64,000 bases of DNA from Acidocella sp. (lineage in GTDB: Bacteria; Pseudomonadota; Alphaproteobacteria; Acetobacterales; Acetobacteraceae): assembly GCA_029077825.1 (NCBI GenBank), contig JAQNCT010000009.1, positions 1-64,000 of the forward strand, read 5' to 3'. Under the pieces are notes generated by a model that saw nothing but the letters and a program-made list of their open reading frames with translations, was not told the origin of the DNA and searched no databases. Positions 60,722-64,000 of the stretch are shown piece after piece. A program made the position numbers and the translations under genes. Every line of letters starts with the position of its first letter. Within the stretch, counting starts at the first letter, position 1.

Positions 60722-60777
60722 AGCAATATCCGGTTAGGTGGAACCGGAAGGTTCAACCTAACCGGATAAAATTGCTC
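60721..60777. repeat. 57-nt palindromic element, sibling of the 5985-6090 repeat
   Basis: A long imperfect hairpin: gagcaatatccggttaggtg... pairs with ...caacctaaccggataaaattgctc around a ggaa loop (about 60746-60749). The ttcaacct...cggat...attgctc arm matches 6063-6088. It lies between convergent tlyA and sorB and may act as a bidirectional terminator. Confidence 0.75.
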
Positions 60778-60803
60778 GCCAAAATATAGCTAAAGCGCTT
60801 ACG

Positions 60804-61136
60804 TTACTTTGCCTGGCGGCTGAACATTGCCTGCGCCAAAATCGGGATATCCGAATCCTTGAGCGGCGCGCCGAAGGCTTTTTTCATCTTGGTGACTTCA
60901 ACGGTCCAGGCCGCAAGTGACAAAGTGGGTTGCCGCTCGGCAAATCCCGCGGTGTGGCATGTCACGCAATTGGTGTTGAGAATTTGCGCGTTGGCCCCGG
61001 TGTAAAACCCGCCCGGACCCGGCACGCTCACCGAGACTGACTGCCAATTAACCTTGGAACCGCCGGTTGCCGCCCAGGCACCGGCAACGCCGGTGAGCAT
61101 GGCGAGGGAAGCAACGGCGAGGCTGAGGTGTTTCAT
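60804..61136 (-). CDS. sorB: Sulfite dehydrogenase cytochrome c subunit (SorB-like)
   Basis: A 110-aa periplasmic monohaem cytochrome. The signal peptide ends near AWAATGG (residue 22). The haem site is NCVTCHTAG; a Met ligand may be in ILAQAMFSRQ. It probably accepts electrons from SorA. Ribosome-binding site AAAGGG before ATG 61136. It is 15 nt downstream of sorA, same strand. Confidence 0.88.
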   Translation of the reverse strand: MKHLSLAVASLAMLTGVAGAWAATGGSKVNWQSVSVSVPGPGGFYTGANAQILNTNCVTCHTAGFAERQPTLSLAAWTVEVTKMKKAFGAPLKDSDIPILAQAMFSRQAK

Positions 61137-61151
61137 GTTTGTTATTCCCTT

Positions 61152-62390
61152 TCAGCTAGCTTGAATGTCGATATGTTCGATGGCGTTGTACATAAACCCG
61201 CCAGGGTTCCAGCTGGCTTCCATGGGCTGTTCCAGCCCCCCCGCGTTGGTGGCTTTTACCATCACCCTATAGCTGCCGGGCTTGGTGGGCGTGAAGCTTG
61301 AAACCCATTCACGGGCGCCATACTCACCCCAGTTTTTACCGAGCCGCGCCGGGTGCCAACTAATCCCGCCATCGGTTGAAATCTGCACGGTGGTAAGGGC
61401 GGAATTGCCGCCGAACGCAAAGCCTTTGAGCGCAACCGGCTTACCAACCGCCACCGGCGCTTTGCCAACCGCGTTGATAAAGCTGCGCGGCACCATGGCG
61501 CTAATGGGCACCATTTTAACGCCCACCTCGCCGGGGATCATGGCCCCGGCACGGTTATCAGGCACCTGATACGCCGGGGTCATCCAGAAGCCGGTGCCGG
61601 GATGGTTTATCACCTCAATTTCAGTGACCATTTTCACCCAATAAGTGGCATACCAGCCGGGCACCACCAGGCGCAGCGGAAAACCGTTCAACAGCGGCAT
61701 CTGCTCGCCGTTCATCTCGTAGGCAACGGTGGTGGCGCCATCATTGGCTTTATCCAGTGGCAGCACTTTTTCAAAATGGGTGTTGGCCGGATACGGCGCC
61801 ACCGGTGTCTCCAGGCTACGGAACGCCACATGGCTGGCACCCGGCTGCACCCCGGCACGCGCCAGCAATTTAGCCAAGCTGACGCCGGTGAACATGGCGT
61901 TGAACATCGCCCCATGTGCCCACTGCGCGCCCGGCACCCGCGGCGAAATAAAGCCCCGGCTATTGCCTGAACATTGGTTGACCGCTGCGATTTGCGTGGG
62001 GGGGAAGCTGCTCACCAACTCATCGAGAGTTAGCTCATACGGTTTTTCAACCGCGCCGAAAATTTTCAATTTGAACTTGCTGACATCAACCGATGTCGGG
62101 AAGTCATTCATGTGCCAGCGCACATAAGCCTGGGCATTCGGCGTGAACAGATTTTGCTCGAACACGTGCCATGGGGTTTCCAGCAATGGCGGCCTGGTGC
62201 GCTGCAATATCATTTCGCCCTTTTGCGGGAACGTGCCCGCGGCCACCGTTGGCCGTACGCCATTGGCAAACGGCAGCGTCACCGTGCCGTTTGAGGCCGT
62301 ATCAGCCGCTGCGGTCAACGGACGCGCCACCACCCCCAGCGCCCCCAGCGCCATGCCGGTTTTTAAAAGCGCACGCCTTGAACTATGCAT
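61152..62390 (-). CDS. sorA: Sulfite dehydrogenase molybdopterin subunit (SorA/sulfite oxidase family)
   Basis: Oxidises sulfite to sulfate in the periplasm. It is 412 aa. A Tat signal (SSRRALLKTGMALGALGVV) starts the protein. The molybdopterin domain has the Mo-ligand Cys in AAVNQCSGNSRG and SPRVPGAQWAHGAMFNAMFTGVSL. The C-terminal dimerisation domain includes VQISTDGGISWHPARLGKNWGEYGAREW. ATG 62390 with GGGAGCC upstream. It forms the sorAB pair with the cytochrome gene. Confidence 0.94.
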   Translation of the reverse strand: MHSSRRALLKTGMALGALGVVARPLTAAADTASNGTVTLPFANGVRPTVAAGTFPQKGEMILQRTRPPLLETPWHVFEQNLFTPNAQAYVRWHMNDFPTSVDVSKFKLKIFGAVEKPYELTLDELVSSFPPTQIAAVNQCSGNSRGFISPRVPGAQWAHGAMFNAMFTGVSLAKLLARAGVQPGASHVAFRSLETPVAPYPANTHFEKVLPLDKANDGATTVAYEMNGEQMPLLNGFPLRLVVPGWYATYWVKMVTEIEVINHPGTGFWMTPAYQVPDNRAGAMIPGEVGVKMVPISAMVPRSFINAVGKAPVAVGKPVALKGFAFGGNSALTTVQISTDGGISWHPARLGKNWGEYGAREWVSSFTPTKPGSYRVMVKATNAGGLEQPMEASWNPGGFMYNAIEHIDIQAS

Positions 62391-62724
62391 TTTTGTTGGC
62401 TCCCATGCTCGGTTATTGTTCGTTTGATGATGGTCCATGTTTCCCCCAGTGTGCTTTTATCGGACGTTTATATAATTTATATAAGTATCCGATAATTGAA
62501 TGTGTTTCAATCTCTCACCACCCGGTTTCGCAAAACCACGCCAATATTTTTTCGATATAGTTTTATAAATATATCGCCTTAGCCTGGAAGTTTTGAAAAT
62601 AGCCCAAAATTAGCGCGCGTTACGCTCGATATGTTTATAAAAATACAACGCTGGTGCAGCAACTAGCGCATGTCTGCGCTAGCGGCGCATAGCTAGTGTG
62701 ATAATGACATCATCAGCCTCGCAG
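62391..62724. other. 334-nt spacer between sorA and bactofilin gene, with hairpin
   Basis: A/T-rich on the sorA side, with a near-palindromic ttatataatttatataa (62467-62483) that may be a promoter or operator for sorAB, and tttataaatatat around 62565. On the bactofilin side a perfect 8-bp hairpin, ctagcgca (62663-62670) with tgcgctag (62675-62682), lies 43 nt downstream of the bactofilin stop and may be a transcription end without a T-run. No coding or tRNA signal is seen. Confidence 0.5.
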
Positions 62725-63213
62725 CTACGACATCGCGGCGCTGGCATATTCCTCATTGGCGGGCGTGGGCAGCATCGTCTCAAAATGTTCCGATGCGGTT
62801 TCAATCACCACCGGCGCCAGACGGCGGCACTGGCCTTCCAGCCTGGCACCTGCTTCAATCGCCAGCACCTCATGATACACATCGCCGGTCACCCGCGATG
62901 AAGCCGCCAGCGTCACCTGTTTGCTGCGCACCGCACCGGTCAGGTTGCCACAAATACGCACCTCGGCGGCGGTAATATCACCCGTCACGCTGCCGCCCTC
63001 GGTAATCACCAGCTTGGCGACATTGATATTCCCCACCACGCTGCCTTCCACATGCACCTCGCCAGCGCTCTGCAGATCGCCGGTTACAGTGGTATCGGCA
63101 CTGATGATCGAGGGCACCACGCTCATCCGGCCGGATGATTTGCTACGGTCAAACGGTGCCGTGGTGGTCAACGACGTCGCGGAGGAAGTGCCGGTTTTTT
63201 TACTGTTGAACAT
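62725..63213 (-). CDS. Bactofilin-family cytoskeletal protein
   Basis: A 162-aa polymer-forming protein. A disordered N-terminus (about 1-35) leads to the right-handed beta-helix: SIISADTTVTGDLQSAGEVHVEGSVVGNINVAKLVITEGGSVTGDITAAEVRICGNLTGAVRSKQVTLAASSRVTGDVYHEVLAIEAGARLEG. A short tail follows. Bactofilins localise morphogenetic proteins. The start directly follows the stop of the M23 peptidase gene upstream, a classic pair. Confidence 0.95.
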   Translation of the reverse strand: MFNSKKTGTSSATSLTTTAPFDRSKSSGRMSVVPSIISADTTVTGDLQSAGEVHVEGSVVGNINVAKLVITEGGSVTGDITAAEVRICGNLTGAVRSKQVTLAASSRVTGDVYHEVLAIEAGARLEGQCRRLAPVVIETASEHFETMLPTPANEEYASAAMS

Positions 63214-64000
63214 TCAATGATACACCTTAATGAATTGCAACGGGTTGAGCGGCACGCCATTATAGCGCGTCTCGTAAAGCAGATGCGGGCCGGTGCTCCA
63301 GCCCGTGTTACCCAGCAGGCCAATTTCCTGATGCAGCCCGACCGCGGTCCCCACCGTCACCAGAATTTTATTGAGATGCGAATAGCGCGTGGTCAGCCCG
63401 TAGCCATGATCAATCTCGATCAGCTCCCCATAACCGTCCTCGACACCTGCAAAAATCACCACGCCGGGTGCGGTGGCATAGACCGGCGTGTTCATCGGGT
63501 CACGCAGATCGATCCCAACGTGAAATTCGCGCGCCCCGGTAAATGGGCTAGCGCGGTAGCCATAAGGGCTGGAAATATCAACATGCGAGACCGGTGCGGT
63601 GATCGGTAAATGTTGCAATACCGTATTTAGGGCTTGCAGCCGGCCAACATCATCAAGCAATTGCGCCCGGCTCGGGTCATGATCAATCGGTGCTGCCGGC
63701 TGTACCGGCGCACTGGCGGTTTGATTGTCAGGTGCATCCGCTGGGACGGCTGCCATCAGATGCGCAGGGTCAAGTCCGGTTGATTTGATGATGCTCTGCA
63801 CCGAGCCAATCGAGGATTCCACCTGCCGGGTTAAATCTTCCATCTGCGCATGATCCGCCGCCACCTCGGCATTGGCGGCGGCCACGGCATTATTGCGCTG
63901 CGCCTGCGCCTGCGTGGCCTCAGCCTGCAACTTGGCAATCATCGCCTGGCTGTGCGTCTGCACCATCGCAAGCTCGGCCTTGGCCTGCTGCACCGCATGG
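63214..64000 (-). CDS. M23-family metallopeptidase (LytM-like), partial; N-terminus beyond window
   Basis: Peptidoglycan endopeptidase, coding frame still open at base 64000. About 262 residues are visible. A coiled-coil-like N-terminal part (ELAMVQTHSQAMIAKLQAEATQAQAQRNNAVAAAN) precedes the M23 domain. The domain has the zinc motif HVGID (FHVGIDLRDPM) and then GYGELIEIDHGYGLTTRYSHLNKILV, TAVGLHQEIGLLGNTGWSTGPHLLYETRYNG. The active-site motif HxxxD and the SHL and GPHLLYE blocks are present. The gene is upstream of and probably cotranscribed with the bactofilin gene. Confidence 0.93.
   Translation of the reverse strand, partial: HAVQQAKAELAMVQTHSQAMIAKLQAEATQAQAQRNNAVAAANAEVAADHAQMEDLTRQVESSIGSVQSIIKSTGLDPAHLMAAVPADAPDNQTASAPVQPAAPIDHDPSRAQLLDDVGRLQALNTVLQHLPITAPVSHVDISSPYGYRASPFTGAREFHVGIDLRDPMNTPVYATAPGVVIFAGVEDGYGELIEIDHGYGLTTRYSHLNKILVTVGTAVGLHQEIGLLGNTGWSTGPHLLYETRYNGVPLNPLQFIKVYH

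Overview
The window reads as chromosomal DNA of a GC-rich alphaproteobacterium. The most likely home is Acetobacteraceae or a close relative. The reasons are the gene orders (pckA divergent from chvI-chvG; moxR/DUF58/DUF4159 divergent from DUF1285-CoA pyrophosphatase-cca; dnaB-alr-mlaE-mlaF; HDAC-like/xseB/ispA/tlyA), the proteobacterial S6/S18/L9 operon, and glycosyltransferases with the WYxxxxPxVA-type N-terminal modules common in that family. This assignment rests on recognition alone, since no search could be run. Almost everything is core or housekeeping DNA. I see no phage, insertion sequence, CRISPR array or integron.

Layout. 1-3.4 kb: the 3' end of dnaK, dnaJ, a glycine-zipper lipoprotein and a TonB-like protein. 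3.4-6.9 kb: Kup potassium transporter, a TMEM175-like channel, a 106-nt palindromic mosaic repeat and two small genes. 7-17.2 kb: a minus-strand moxR/DUF58/DUF4159/VWA operon, divergent from DUF1285, a CoA pyrophosphatase and cca; then rnhA and thrB. 17.2-23.3 kb: a lipoprotein and three glycosyltransferase genes. 23.4-27.5 kb: tRNA-Met, then ftsE-ftsX-ydcF-plsC on the minus strand and a zinc-ribbon membrane protein. 27.5-37.2 kb: pckA, an FMN-barrel protein, chvI-chvG, DUF2244, nth, a candidate structured small RNA, a LysR regulator with trxB, an Lrp regulator and a CtaG-like oxidase assembly factor. 37.3-43.3 kb: repeat-rich secreted proteins, a degenerate 19-nt tandem array, then dnaB-alr-mlaE-mlaF. 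43.3-47.5 kb: a TPP-dependent decarboxylase-like gene overlapping an acyl-CoA-synthetase/GNAT fusion. 47.5-52 kb: rpsF-rpsR-rplI, cfa, an S49 peptidase and rpmE. 52-57.4 kb: an esterase, lrgAB, yceI, a flavin reductase, a dinB with a zinc-ribbon N-terminus and a ROK kinase. 57.4-60.7 kb: a TusA-like protein lacking its catalytic cysteine, an HDAC-like deacetylase, xseB, ispA and tlyA. 60.8-64 kb: sulfite dehydrogenase sorAB, a bactofilin and the C-terminal part of an M23 peptidase.

How the parts work together. Several tight operons show 1-4 nt stop/start overlaps, which suggests translational coupling: moxR through the VWA protein, ftsX-ydcF-plsC, alr-mlaE-mlaF, lrgA-lrgB, TPP enzyme-GNAT fusion and tusA-hdac. 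Envelope functions dominate: outer-membrane lipid transport, cell-wall alanine, cell division, bactofilin with its hydrolase, polysaccharide glycosyltransferases, cyclopropane lipids and lipoproteins. The strongest candidates for something undescribed are the three-hairpin RNA ending in a terminator at about 33.42-33.57 kb, the Cys-to-Ser TusA-like protein fused by overlap to a deacetylase gene, and the overlapping TPP enzyme/acetyltransferase pair.
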